Source: Yponomeuta sedellus
Lineage: Eukaryota; Arthropoda; Insecta; Lepidoptera; Yponomeutidae
Length of the DNA stretch: 64,000 nt
Reading direction: 5' to 3'
Assembly: GCA_934045075.1 (NCBI GenBank)
Contig: CAKOGX010000010.1
Location: 1-64,000, forward strand
The notes below the pieces were generated by a model. The model was not told where the DNA came from. It saw nothing but the letters and a program-made list of their open reading frames with translations, and did not search any database. Shown piece by piece: positions 47,749 to 58,144 of the stretch. Position 1 is the stretch's first letter; each line of letters begins with the position of its first letter. The position numbers and the translations under genes are program-made.

Positions 47749-50700
47749 CTATATGTGTTCCGTGATTGTGTTTGAGCAGGTCGGCCGCGGCGCGTCTACT
47801 TCGTTCAGGTGGTTTTGGACGATCGACATGTCTCGGGATTTCAGTGCCATTTTGAGGTTGTAGTCCGTTATTTTCTTCGAGGCTGTTTCCGCCGCTTGCT
47901 TTGCAAAACTGCCGACCGCGTCCATTCTGCTGTCGGTGTAATAAGTGCAGCTATCGGTGTGCCGTGATATTGCCACTACTGCATGTGGGACGCTCTCGAA
48001 CAGCTTGTGCGATTTGGTCTGCGTTCGGACGATTATCACCGACTCGTAGGTTAGACCCTGAGCTTCGTGGATTGTTAGTACGCACGACCCGTAGCCTATA
48101 CCGTATCCCTGGCTGGTTAGGGATTTCTTTTCCTCCTGTGTATGGGTGAGGAAAAGGGTTTTTGGTTGGCTTTTTGGTATTTGTGCGCCGCTAAATTTTT
48201 TCAGCTCGATGGAATGTACCCGAGTTCTTGACGAGTACATTCCTGGGTAAACTTCTCTGAGAGCGTACGCCACGTCCATCGGGTTTCGGTGCGTGCATAG
48301 CAGCTCCTGATCGATGGTCGCCATCAGGCTAGGGCGGCTGTAGCGCATCTCGAACAGATTTTCACGGTCGATGTATGGTAGTTGGTTGACATCTCCAACG
48401 AGGACGATCTCGCCCGCCTTTGACAGTCGGGCGGCCATTACTATAGCCCCAAAGTGGTTCATGAGAGCCTCGTCGACCAACAAGCGTTTGATCTTAACGG
48501 GCTCCCTGAATCCATTTGCTAATATTGAGGCCATAGTTCGCACCTTTGAGTTTGCTTCTTCGCCCAGACGGTGCGAAAGCTTCTCTCTCAGGTTTTTGAC
48601 CGCTTCGGCTGTCGTGGCTACCGCCATGTCCCCCTCGCTGAAAAGGTCCACCAACCACGTCGTCTTCCCGCATCCCGGTACTCCGTTTGTCCATCGAATC
48701 TTTGGAACCTCCCACGAGTCTGACTGCTGGTCGACCGACTTTGCCTTGTTGAGGATTTTGTCCTCCAGCATGATTTTGGTGCATCGGGCGACGACCACCA
48801 CCGGGTGCTTTCCTGTGTCTCGGAATCTCAGCTTGCCTGTACGCCTCGTCTCCTCCTCGTTCAGGACCACGAAAACTCCCGACTCGGTGTATGCAGCCAT
48901 GTATTGACCTGACATTGTTCCTCTGAGGGTCTGACTGGTGTCGTTGTCATAGATGGCTGCCTCGGCCTCCTCGAGTCTCACCTTCAGCAGCCTCTCATTT
49001 CCGAGCTGGAAGGACTGCAGTATCTTTTTGCATGTAGCTAGACTTACTTCTTTGTAGGCTTTTGTCATAGCTTGAAACTCGAGGAAAGCGTTTCTCAGGT
49101 GGTCCTCCGGCCTCCTCACTGTTACGAGACTTGGCGGGCTGACTTGCCCCTTGTCGGCTCTCGTTCGGTTGCCCTGCACCGGTTCTCGCTGTTTCGCTGG
49201 TGTTTTTAGGTATTTAGACGCGGCGGCCTCCTGCCTTTCTGCTGCCTTGGATGTGCTTGGCTGTTTTCTGTAGATGGCTGTTCCAAGGGCGTCCATGAAC
49301 GCTTTGATAAGGCCTCTCGCCCCCGCGTCTCCTGCGGGACTAGCTTTGTCTCTTTTTTTTGCTTCTTTTTCCGCCGCACGCTTTTTTTGTAGTCTCTCTG
49401 ACCCGCTTTGCGCGTCCGAGTCGGCAGGCTGTGTCGCTTTTGCCTTGTGGTGTCTAAGGAAGTCCAGGCTTTGTCCTCGGTCCTCGTACACCACCACCTC
49501 GTGGTTTTTAGAGGCTTTTAGGCAACCTACGTAGTCTGCGACCTCCCCCGCGTCGATCCCGGTGCGCATTACGTCCACGCTGATTTTTTTGGCGGTGATG
49601 GGCTCGCCCACTTTTGGTTCTCCCATTTTTGAGAGCACTGAGCATACCTGAGCAAACGGCGACTCCGTGCCCCAGCCGAATAGTGCAATCGTTTTGTTTC
49701 GTAGTTGCACTAGTCGGCACGGGCAACCTCCCGCCTGTGACTCAGGCAACGCGTCGAATGTTCTTCGTTTCATCTTTGTACTGGCGGTGTTCCCGTTCAG
49801 CATGGACGCGAGGCCTGGTGATACTGACACTTGCTTTCCTGTCGCGCGGCAGAAGCTTATCCCTAGGGTTTCGTCATCGCCGTCCATGAAGAGAGCCACT
49901 CCCCGCACTCTCATTCCCGGTTCACCGCTCTCTCCGCTCTCCAAGATGTTTGCGGTTGCGTTTCCGGTGCCCGTGGCCTGCGTTGCTGGTGGAGTCCCCG
50001 TGTCCTGCACGGCGGCGGCGCTCGTGTCGTTCGTGGAGGCATCTGTGACAATGGCTGCGGGTGCTTTGGCAGTCGTGCTGTTTCCCTGAGCGGCGATTCG
50101 TGCGGCTTTGCTCGCAAAATCGAGGAACGGTGTTTTCATGGCCTGATTTGTCATGATGGTGGGGAGCGCAGCCTGTTCCAGTTTTATCTGGAGCCTCTGT
50201 TCCAGCTGTAGCCTTTCCCGGCCGAATCTCGGACAGTCGAGCAAAACATGCCATATAGTTTCATCGCAGTTTGGGTCACAGGGGCAAGAGGGGCTGTCCT
50301 TTAGGTGGAAGCGGTGGAGATACGCGGCGAATCCTCCGTGTCCGGTCAGAATCTGCACATGCACCGGTGTTATAACTGTGTCTTTTAGCACTTGTCTTGC
50401 TGTATGGACCGTTGGTAGAAACGTTTTTGTGACCGAACCTGTCTCGGAGGACCCGTATCGCTGCTGCCACTTCCTTACAGTGTCCTCCCGTATCTGCCTC
50501 CTCACGAACGACAAGGGAACTTTATCGTAATCCGGGGCCGTCTTCTTTGTAAGGGCTGCTTTTTTGGCCAGGGCGTCTGCTCTTTCGTTGCCGGGGGTGC
50601 CCACATGAGCTCTTAGCCAGAAGAACCTCACGCTCCTGTTTTCGGCTCGGATTTCTTGTACGAGTCTCTTAATCTCTAGAGCTAGTGGGTGGGTTACTGA

Positions 50701-53700
50701 CGGACAACTCAGGAGATCGAGCGATGATCTTGAGTCGCTCAGTATGTTGGCTGTGTCCGTCTTTTTGTCTCTCACCATTTTCACTGCTCTGTAGAGAGCG
50801 TACATTTCCGATTGGAACACGGTATTGTGGGGCTCCAGGCGGAAGGTCGAGTATTTGGACTCTTTTCCATTGGACCACCATGTTAGGGCAGCCCCTACTT
50901 TGCCTTCGATTTTACTGCCGTCTGTGTATATCTGCGGGCCGACCATCTGTAGGTCCTCCAGTGTTTTGGGCTCCATATCTTCGAGGCGCTCGTACTCCGT
51001 TGTTGTCAGTTGGGATGGGTGGGGATGGTCAAAGTATCCGACCTTGCGCTCTAGCTCTCTGCCCGGTGGCATGAACTCCTTAGAGTGACCTTTCTTTACT
51101 TTAAAGAGCGCGGCAGCCTCCATGACACGGAGGTCCAGTGGCAGTTGGCCCGACAGTATCAGTGCCGATGTTAGAGACACCGTGCGGTACGCTTTGATGG
51201 ATTTCTGCGCAAAGCCCCTTTGCAGCGAGTCTAGCTGATTACGTATCATCAACTTCTCCGCCGCCGGGTGCCAGGCGCTGGCCGCGTATAGCACGATTGG
51301 CTCTATCACCGACACATATATGGTTTTGATGATGTCCGTGTTCAGTCCCCAGCTCACCTTTGCTGCGCACGCTAGCTGTTTGTATATGTCCGCAGCCTTT
51401 TTGCAAGTTGCGGCCACGTGCGCATTGAAAGTGAGCTTTCGGTCGATGATAAGGCCCAGTAGCTTGATTTCCTCAACGAGTTTTACCTGGGTGCCTGCCA
51501 TTTGGATTTCTGGGTTGTCGTACTTAAGTTTTTTCGTTATGACCATTGCGTTTGTTTTGTGCGGGGCGAAGTTGAGCTTGTTTTCGTCTCCCCAGTCTGA
51601 CACTATTTTTAGAGTCTCGTTGGCTCTTTGCTGGAGGGCATCGACGCTGTGGTCTGAGAACACGAGGACAACGTCGTCGGCGTAGGCTTGGCAGAAGATC
51701 TTGTTGCTCGCCATTTTCAGTAGCAGTGGGTCCAGGATGAGGTTCCAAAAGGTTGGTCCGGCTATACTGCCCTGTACGCAGCCCTTCGTGGTTTCTTTTT
51801 CGCTCGTTCTTCTGGCGTAGTTGACTAGGACTTTTCTGTCTTGAAGGTAAGAGGCCACCAGCTTGTACAGATTCTTAGGGCACTTATTTTTCCTCATTTG
51901 TAGCTTTAGGGCGGGCCACCACGCATTGTCGAAGGCCCCCTCGATGTCCAGCGAGACAACGAGTACGAGTTTTTTCGATTTTACCTCTGCTCGTATATGG
52001 TCTAGCAGGTCATAGAGGGCGTCCTCGGTTCCGCGCTGAGGCTTGAACCCGTACTGGCTGAGGCTTTGGGTGGGAAGGAAGTGCCACTGAAGCCTGCACA
52101 CCAATAGCTTCTCCACGATTTTTCCGAGGACCGAGAGTAGCCCGATTGGTCTGTAAGATTTTGGGTGGGTGTAATCTTCTTTGTTGGGCTTCCGGAGGAT
52201 GCACACGTGGGCGATCTTCCATTGCTTAGGGAAGTGCGGCAGCTCTAGGCATTTGTTTGCCATTGCCAGGAACACATCACTGTTGCATCGGATTGCTGCT
52301 GCGCAAATGTCGGCCGTTAGTCCGTCCGGGCCGGGAGCTTTTTTCGGGTTGACGTCCTTGAGTACCATTTCCAGCTCCGCGGCCGTAAAGGGGGGGTCGT
52401 CACTTGTTAGGCATTGCGACTCCGTTTCGGTGCCCTCCTCCGTGAGCCTTCTCAGGTTTGTGTGGTGTTCATTGTCGGTTTCTACAGAGTCGTCAGGATA
52501 GAACGTTTTTGCCAGAAGCTCCGCCGACTGTTCTGGGCTCAGTGTTTCGCCCGCGGGGCTTCTTAGCAACATGTCGTCGTATCTCCTGGACGTTCTCCTC
52601 AAAACTCTGTAGATGCCGTCCCACATACTCTCTCGGTCCTGGGTCGAGCAAAACTCCTTCCAGCTTTGCGTGGCGGCGTCGGCGGCGCGGAGTTTGTAGT
52701 TTTCTTTGGATTCGAGGTATTGGTCGATCGTGAGTTGTCTTCGAGTTGGGGCTGCGTTTCTGATTCTCCTTTTTCTCTTGAGCACCTCTCTCTTTAGTGC
52801 GTCAAGAGCGTGGGACCACCATGGGGGCCTTGCATCGCCCTTCCGTGGGCTGATTTTCGGAATTGCTTCCTCGCATGCATCGCGGATGGTGTCTGTATAT
52901 GTTGTCAACATGTTTTCCAAATCCTCCGGGTTACGCACGTACGAGACTGTTCTTGGTGTTATGCTGTTTTCGGTTAGGCCAGCAGTGAAGAGTGCTTTGA
53001 AGTCGGACCACTTAGCTTTTTTGGTGTTGTACTTTCGAGTTGAGACTGTTCCTAAAGGTTCCAAGGCCTTTCCCAATCTCAGCGAGAATGTTATAGCGTT
53101 GTGGTCGGAAGTGGTGAGATTTTTGTTCACTCTCCACCCTGCGATCTTACCCAGCAAAGGGAGGCTGCATACAGTCACGTCTACGATGCTTTTGTACTCT
53201 CTGCCTCCCCGGTAGTCTTCGTAGGTTGGTGTTTGGCCCGTGTTGAGGATCTGGAAATCCATTTCGTTGAAGAAGGCGGTACACGCCGCTCCGCGGTGGT
53301 CCTCGGAGTTGCTACCCCACCATACACTCCATGCGTTTAGGTCCCCGCCCACCAGAATGTTGTTTGTTCCCAGTTTGTCGCATGCTGCTTTGGTTTTTGC
53401 CAGGTATGGCTCGACGTTCTCTGTTCCTTTGTGGTTCCCGTAGTAGACGGATACTACTCCAAGTTTTAGTTGATCTGCCTTGATAAGGACGGCTGCGACG
53501 TCTTCGGTGACTAGTTGAGGGTCGTGAATGACCTCCAGACTGTCTCCGAATATAACAATCGCCGCCCTTACCGGCTTCTCGCGGTGCAGTGTGCATTGGA
53601 TGACACGGGTACCAGGGCTTTGTTTCAGTACGCCTGCACTTCCCACGTAGGGTTCCTGTACAAGTGCAATCGTAACTCCCTTTTCACGTGCTAGTGCCAT

Positions 53701-53814
53701 TAACTCAGCTGTTGCTAGCTTAGAACGCTGGAGGTTCGCTTGGATGAAGAGCAGTTTACTTGTTGATCCGTCCACTTGAGTTCCACAGTCGTCGGTTGTT
53801 CCGTTTTGTGCCAT
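47749..53814 (-). CDS. ORF2 of element H: endonuclease-RT-RNase H fused to a superfamily 1 viral-type helicase
   Basis: 2021 aa from the ATG at 53814; the frame runs on upstream into the +1 overlap with ORF1. Endonuclease about 1-240 (QANLQRS, QEPYVG, GGDLNAW, SDHNAI). RT about 480-770 (SLDIEGAFDN, GCVQGSIAGP, YADD). RNase H about 955-1090 (YTDGSKI, FQSEMY, SDSRSS, NERADALA). CPCDP...H...C follows near 1190. An unassigned region of about 180 residues comes at about 1300-1480, then a basic linker. The helicase covers about 1700-1960: P-loop GVPGCGKT (1711-1718), VDEA (1780-1783), GDVNQLP (about 1816), HEAQGLTYESV (about 1920) and VAISRHTD (about 1950). The motif set is that of alphavirus-like (+)RNA virus helicases. 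No RdRp follows. No frameshift or stop interrupts it. Confidence 0.9.
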   Translation of the reverse strand: MAQNGTTDDCGTQVDGSTSKLLFIQANLQRSKLATAELMALAREKGVTIALVQEPYVGSAGVLKQSPGTRVIQCTLHREKPVRAAIVIFGDSLEVIHDPQLVTEDVAAVLIKADQLKLGVVSVYYGNHKGTENVEPYLAKTKAACDKLGTNNILVGGDLNAWSVWWGSNSEDHRGAACTAFFNEMDFQILNTGQTPTYEDYRGGREYKSIVDVTVCSLPLLGKIAGWRVNKNLTTSDHNAITFSLRLGKALEPLGTVSTRKYNTKKAKWSDFKALFTAGLTENSITPRTVSYVRNPEDLENMLTTYTDTIRDACEEAIPKISPRKGDARPPWWSHALDALKREVLKRKRRIRNAAPTRRQLTIDQYLESKENYKLRAADAATQSWKEFCSTQDRESMWDGIYRVLRRTSRRYDDMLLRSPAGETLSPEQSAELLAKTFYPDDSVETDNEHHTNLRRLTEEGTETESQCLTSDDPPFTAAELEMVLKDVNPKKAPGPDGLTADICAAAIRCNSDVFLAMANKCLELPHFPKQWKIAHVCILRKPNKEDYTHPKSYRPIGLLSVLGKIVEKLLVCRLQWHFLPTQSLSQYGFKPQRGTEDALYDLLDHIRAEVKSKKLVLVVSLDIEGAFDNAWWPALKLQMRKNKCPKNLYKLVASYLQDRKVLVNYARRTSEKETTKGCVQGSIAGPTFWNLILDPLLLKMASNKIFCQAYADDVVLVFSDHSVDALQQRANETLKIVSDWGDENKLNFAPHKTNAMVITKKLKYDNPEIQMAGTQVKLVEEIKLLGLIIDRKLTFNAHVAATCKKAADIYKQLACAAKVSWGLNTDIIKTIYVSVIEPIVLYAASAWHPAAEKLMIRNQLDSLQRGFAQKSIKAYRTVSLTSALILSGQLPLDLRVMEAAALFKVKKGHSKEFMPPGRELERKVGYFDHPHPSQLTTTEYERLEDMEPKTLEDLQMVGPQIYTDGSKIEGKVGAALTWWSNGKESKYSTFRLEPHNTVFQSEMYALYRAVKMVRDKKTDTANILSDSRSSLDLLSCPSVTHPLALEIKRLVQEIRAENRSVRFFWLRAHVGTPGNERADALAKKAALTKKTAPDYDKVPLSFVRRQIREDTVRKWQQRYGSSETGSVTKTFLPTVHTARQVLKDTVITPVHVQILTGHGGFAAYLHRFHLKDSPSCPCDPNCDETIWHVLLDCPRFGRERLQLEQRLQIKLEQAALPTIMTNQAMKTPFLDFASKAARIAAQGNSTTAKAPAAIVTDASTNDTSAAAVQDTGTPPATQATGTGNATANILESGESGEPGMRVRGVALFMDGDDETLGISFCRATGKQVSVSPGLASMLNGNTASTKMKRRTFDALPESQAGGCPCRLVQLRNKTIALFGWGTESPFAQVCSVLSKMGEPKVGEPITAKKISVDVMRTGIDAGEVADYVGCLKASKNHEVVVYEDRGQSLDFLRHHKAKATQPADSDAQSGSERLQKKRAAEKEAKKRDKASPAGDAGARGLIKAFMDALGTAIYRKQPSTSKAAERQEAAASKYLKTPAKQREPVQGNRTRADKGQVSPPSLVTVRRPEDHLRNAFLEFQAMTKAYKEVSLATCKKILQSFQLGNERLLKVRLEEAEAAIYDNDTSQTLRGTMSGQYMAAYTESGVFVVLNEEETRRTGKLRFRDTGKHPVVVVARCTKIMLEDKILNKAKSVDQQSDSWEVPKIRWTNGVPGCGKTTWLVDLFSEGDMAVATTAEAVKNLREKLSHRLGEEANSKVRTMASILANGFREPVKIKRLLVDEALMNHFGAIVMAARLSKAGEIVLVGDVNQLPYIDRENLFEMRYSRPSLMATIDQELLCTHRNPMDVAYALREVYPGMYSSRTRVHSIELKKFSGAQIPKSQPKTLFLTHTQEEKKSLTSQGYGIGYGSCVLTIHEAQGLTYESVIIVRTQTKSHKLFESVPHAVVAISRHTDSCTYYTDSRMDAVGSFAKQAAETASKKITDYNLKMALKSRDMSIVQNHLNEVDAPRPTCSNTITEHI

Positions 53815-53821
53815 GGCGCCC

Positions 53822-56119
53822 TTAGCAATACGACACTCTGGATCGGGCTATGTGGTCCCACTTTTGTCGTTCGCCGCATGCGTCGCTGAAGGCCACGTGT
53901 GCCAGGTCAGTTCCCTCCTTCTTTGCTGTCTTGCAGTTAACGCATACCGGAGCCTTGCCGTCGTTCTTCAGGGTACAGTCCCGACCAGTGTGTGTCTCTG
54001 CACAGTAACTGCACGTGTCGTGCGCTGCCCTGCACACAGATTTTGTGTGTCCGTAGCCTAGGCACTTCATACACTGCACCAGAGGGGACTGGTCCTCTAT
54101 TCGGCATCTTTGCATTCCTATATGCACCTTTTCTGCCTCCATAAAACGCTTCCATACGCACGGCGAAAGCTCCACGACTGGGTGGCATTCGTGCGGGTTT
54201 CTTGCGCGTCTTCTGTAGCGCATTCTGACTATCTGTTCGTCAGCTTTGATGTTTTGCAAAAGGTGTTGGTTCTGCGCCTTCAGTAGCTCTACGATCTCCT
54301 CGTCAGTGTTGACAGACAGAACTCCTCGAATGCACGCCAGGGGGTTGGCCGGCTTTGGCTCCTGCACCGTTAGACCTCCGCTGGCCTGAACTTTGTCACG
54401 TACGAGCTTCAGGTCTTCCTTGCTCGCACAGCTGACAACAATCTTCCTGTTCCGGGCCTTCCTGACCTTGTTGACTTTGGCACCGGTCTTTTTGAGCTCT
54501 AGTGCCTTGGTTACGTCGTCGATAACATTTTGCCCTGTGTGGTCTGGGTTTTTCGACGCTATGATCAGCGTATGGTTGGGTTGTTTAGGCGGCGGCGGCC
54601 TCGTCAGCGCCTGGGCGAAGGTTTTTGGTCCTTGCGTAGGTTTTTCTGCAGTATTCAGGACGGATACGCCTTTTTCGATTTTTTCCAGTTTTTCTTTGAC
54701 CTCGGCCATGGCAATTTCCGCTTCCAGGTTCGGCGCGGGAGGCGCCGGCGCCTGCGGTTTCGCGTCGCGCAAAGTGCGGATGTCTGACGACACTATCTGC
54801 AGGCGTTCGGAGAGCGGTTCAAGTTCTTTTGCCAAGTCGGGGTGAGGAGGGGGCGGTGGAGGGGGGGAGCAGGGTGGCCTTGCGAGGATCTGCAGTGCGA
54901 TGGCTTTGACCGCAGTCACTTCTTCCTCTACTCTTGCGATGGCGGGGGCGTCGTCGTGCCAGCCGCCCGCAGACACTTTTCCATCTGGGGAGGCCGGGTC
55001 TCGGTGTTGATGTTCGGCTTCCGCGGTCCTTCTCATAGCGTCCAGTTGGTTCGAGAGGCTTTTGATACTGGACCCGACTTTGGAGAGGCTCGCCTCTATG
55101 TTCGCCAGTTTTTGGCATTCGGCAGTCTTTGAACCGTCTCCGCCGTCGGTTTTTAGGCTGCCTTCGAGTTTGGTTCCCAAGGCCTCTATCGCTTTTCTTG
55201 CTTCGCCAACTTCCCGGAATGAGGTCGCCGTTTCCAGACCCAGCCAGTCTCTCACGGACTTCGCCTCCTTTAGAGTTTCGGCAATGTTCGTGTTTGCCTG
55301 GAGAAGTTCCGCCGTGAGATTTTGGCGCACTAGAGCTTGTTCCTTTGCGTGCGCCCTCTCAACCCTCACTAGTTCTTGTGCGTGGCGGGAGCGTTCCTTC
55401 TCCAGGTTGAACTTGTGCCTGGCCCGCGAGTCCGACAAGGAGAGGCAGATTTCGTAGAGAGCTTGCAGGCAGTCGAGGGCGGTCGTTTTGTACTCCTTCT
55501 TTATGTTTCCGGACGCTTCGAGAGCGTCCTTGCCCTTCTGGAGCATCTGGTTGGCCTCCCTGGTTGCGCAGTCCATCTCTACGCCCGTACCTCTCCTCGG
55601 CGTTGAGTATAGAATGCTTGGTCGCGACCGGCCGCCCGCCGACGATGCCACGGAGGACGTCATAGAACTCTCGTCGTCCGTCGGAAGTGGCTTGGGGGGA
55701 GATATGCCGCATTGCTCCCAGTTGGTGATGCGGTCGACGGCGTATCCGACAACATTCTGGGCCTCAGGTTCCGCCGTCGGTGTTGTCTGCTGGTTGTTTG
55801 TGGGAGGTCCAGCTTCCCCGTCGGCGACCCCCGATGTCGTGGCGATCGTTTCGATCGTTGTGGCTTCGCAGGTCGCCGCAGGGGGCTCAATATTCTTCAC
55901 GGGTGTCTCGGTGCTTGCGCGGTTTTTTGCCTTGCTGTTTCTCTTTTGGTCGTCCGCCGCGGTCCTGGACGCTGCTGACTGTCGCGTCTGCGTTGCTGGC
56001 TTTGCCGGCCTCTCCGATTTAACGGACCTGGCAACTGCTGCTTTTGTTAGTACTTTTTCCCTTAGCGATCTACCCGACTTGGTTGACGCTCCCGCGGACG
56101 GTCTGCTCTGGGTTGACAT
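53822..56119 (-). CDS. ORF1 of element H: Gag-like zinc-knuckle protein
   Basis: 765 aa, starting MSTQSRPSAG. An Ala/Thr-rich N terminus is followed by a helical region (GKDALEASGNIKKE to ERAHAKEQA) homologous to J, and a Pro-rich spacer near 430 (CSPPPPPPPH). The RRM-like domain lies at about 530-610, and three zinc motifs close the protein (CMKCLGYGH, CSYCAETH, CVNCKTA). It ends Tyr-Cys-TAA. ORF2 begins 7 nt later at an ATG, but its frame is also open across the stop in +1. Confidence 0.9.
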   Translation of the reverse strand: MSTQSRPSAGASTKSGRSLREKVLTKAAVARSVKSERPAKPATQTRQSAASRTAADDQKRNSKAKNRASTETPVKNIEPPAATCEATTIETIATTSGVADGEAGPPTNNQQTTPTAEPEAQNVVGYAVDRITNWEQCGISPPKPLPTDDESSMTSSVASSAGGRSRPSILYSTPRRGTGVEMDCATREANQMLQKGKDALEASGNIKKEYKTTALDCLQALYEICLSLSDSRARHKFNLEKERSRHAQELVRVERAHAKEQALVRQNLTAELLQANTNIAETLKEAKSVRDWLGLETATSFREVGEARKAIEALGTKLEGSLKTDGGDGSKTAECQKLANIEASLSKVGSSIKSLSNQLDAMRRTAEAEHQHRDPASPDGKVSAGGWHDDAPAIARVEEEVTAVKAIALQILARPPCSPPPPPPPHPDLAKELEPLSERLQIVSSDIRTLRDAKPQAPAPPAPNLEAEIAMAEVKEKLEKIEKGVSVLNTAEKPTQGPKTFAQALTRPPPPKQPNHTLIIASKNPDHTGQNVIDDVTKALELKKTGAKVNKVRKARNRKIVVSCASKEDLKLVRDKVQASGGLTVQEPKPANPLACIRGVLSVNTDEEIVELLKAQNQHLLQNIKADEQIVRMRYRRRARNPHECHPVVELSPCVWKRFMEAEKVHIGMQRCRIEDQSPLVQCMKCLGYGHTKSVCRAAHDTCSYCAETHTGRDCTLKNDGKAPVCVNCKTAKKEGTDLAHVAFSDACGERQKWDHIARSRVSYC

Positions 56120-57637
56120 TGTTTTCTGAGAGCTAGAATTCTACTTACTTAGCTTACAACTAATAGTCGATATCCGCAGGAAAACCTGTCTCTCTGCGGC
56201 GATCCAAACTTACTTAGATGCGCCTTTGCTATACGGTTTTCTACAGGCGTTTTTTTTTTTTCGGCTTAATGCTGTTAAGTTTGGCCGTTCCCACTGAGAT
56301 ATTAGTGGCGATTTAGGGTTTTCCGAGGAGATCAACTGTTTAAATCCAAATAACCAAATCCCTATAGGTCTGTGCCGCTGCGTTTGTTTGTTGTTTGCAC
56401 TTTTGTTCTGGCGGGGTGAGCCGGGCCGTGAGCGAGGTTTGCGAGGCTTAAGGGCTGTTTTCAAACGGGGTTTTACCTATTTACTGACAAGATGTTTAGT
56501 TTTAGGCCGCGACCTACTTTTTGTCTCTAGGGCTTTGGTTATTGCTAAAACTAACTTATAACTACTTAATTACTATGTTTATACTAAGGCTATGGGGCGT
56601 GTGTTGTGTGGTTTTGTAGCCTCGCTGATGGAATGCGGATGAGCTTAGAGTACTTGCGCCGTTCGAGCCTATTGTTGGTGAAGGCTCTAGGTGGTGGTGT
56701 TAAGTGATTTTGAACGAAACAAGTTGGTAGCGGTTGGAGGGGAGGGGGGGGGGGGGGCAAATTTGTGTGAGTGCGGGTCCTCAGGGCTTGACCTTAGGGA
56801 GCGGATGTTCACTGTGTCCCCGGAGACTCTTCGGGCGCGAGTCAACTCCAAAGCGGGCCTGGCTTGACCTGCCTCTTTGTCTGCTTCGCGCTCGTCGGAA
56901 TTCGGTCACAATCGCTTCCGTATGAAACGCACTCGATGTAATGTTTTTGGTGAGCTCTACTTTGTAGCAATCTCCTTTATAGCGGAGCGCACCGCCTTCG
57001 ACGCTCGAAACCGCTGAGCGCGCACGTTCGCTCGCTGTTCTTGAAAACTAGGTCGGCGTATTTTAGCCGCTGCAGCTGGCTGTGGATCTTCTGGTGACCT
57101 CTCGTTTCATTCGTAGCCAGTGGGGAGCGAGATAACCAAAAATTACACTGACCTTTGTTTGGGAGCTGAATTTTGAAACTTTAGGCGACTGTTTCTCGGC
57201 CCAGGGTGGTCCGATCGGGCTGCGGTTTTCAGCGTTAGCTTCGTTGTTGTCTGCTGCGTGTAGGGGTGTCAATTGCGATGGTGCGATCAAGGCGGGTCAC
57301 CCCGAAAAGACGGAGGGGGGGTTTTTTGGCTGTAGGGGGTGACTGAGTGCTCCGATCAAGGTGGGGTTTTCTATTCCGTGTTTAATGGGTCCGGTGTGGT
57401 GTCACTGGGCACTCGCGGTCGTCGCGTTCACAGATTCACTGCGTGAAAACAGGTAGTTGGGTTTTATCTTTTGCTGTGATCCTGGAACCCGATGGGATAG
57501 GGTGCCACCTCCAATGTCACTTGTAACTTGCACTATTATCTTCACTTTGAAACACTGTTAGGGCGCGTAGCTCCTTTTTTGCGGGAGTTATGATTTTTTT
57601 TCCGCGGAGCGTTTTGTAATGTTTTGGTCTCTTGACT
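56120..57637 (-). other. 5' UTR of element H
   Basis: About 1.5 kb without any convincing ORF, much longer than in J. It includes a G run of about 14-15 on + (56743-56757), in which small sequence length errors are likely, and AT-rich stretches. No ribozyme-like pseudoknot or tandem repeat was found by eye. Confidence 0.6.
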
Positions 57638-57868
57638 GGTTAGGTTAGGTTGGTTAGGTTAGGTTAGGTTAGGTTAGGTTAGGTTAGGTTAGGTTAGGTT
57701 AGGTTAGGTTAGGTTAGGTTAGGTTAGGTTAGGTTAGGTTAGGTTAGGTTAGGTTAGGTTAGGTTAGGTTAGGTTAGGTTAGGTTAGGTTAGGTTAGGTT
57801 AGGTTAGGTTAGGTTAGGTTAGGTTAGGTTAGGTTAGGTTAGGTTAGGTTAGGTTAGGTTAGGTTAGG
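57638..57868 (+). repeat. Telomeric TTAGG block
   Basis: About 46 units lie between H and I. The third unit from the left is a variant (GGTTGG, one A missing), the only clear imperfection in any block. Confidence 0.97.
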
Positions 57869-57894
57869 TTTTTTTTTTTTTTTTTTTTTTTTTT

Positions 57895-58077
57895 ATTAAG
57901 GTTTCCTGCCACTATTTATTGTGTGGCATCCTTGAGTCTATAATTGATAGATGCTAATTTTAATAATGTTAAATATTTCAACTATGCTTAATCTAATGGG
58001 TTCGTTGTTGTGGTGTCTGACAGGGTGTCCTTTTTTTTTTTTTTGTTGTCCTTTTTGTTTCATTGTCGTTTTATCAT

Positions 58078-58108
<31 letters not shown>

Positions 58109-58113
58109 TATAT

Positions 58114-58144
<31 letters not shown>

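Larger units (their letters stand above)
47192..57637 (-). mobile_element. Element H: TRAS-like retrotransposon with an added viral-type helicase
   Basis: 10.4 kb, the largest element. On -: 1.5 kb 5' UTR, ORF1, ORF2 of 2021 codons, a T-rich (A-rich on -) 3' UTR and a 52 nt poly(A) joined to CCTAAC. Telomeric blocks lie on both sides. All coding frames are open, so it could be a competent master copy. Confidence 0.92.

Noticed and set aside
47749..49000. An integrated RNA-virus genome (endogenous viral element) next to the retrotransposon
   Set aside because: The helicase is in the same uninterrupted frame as RT and RNase H, no viral polymerase or capsid is present, and ORF2 has a proper 3' UTR and poly(A) after the helicase.
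56120..57637. A host gene or promoter in the long region right of H ORF1
   Set aside because: No ORF with recognisable content, no splice-linked exons and direct continuity with H up to the telomeric block make a 5' UTR the simplest reading.
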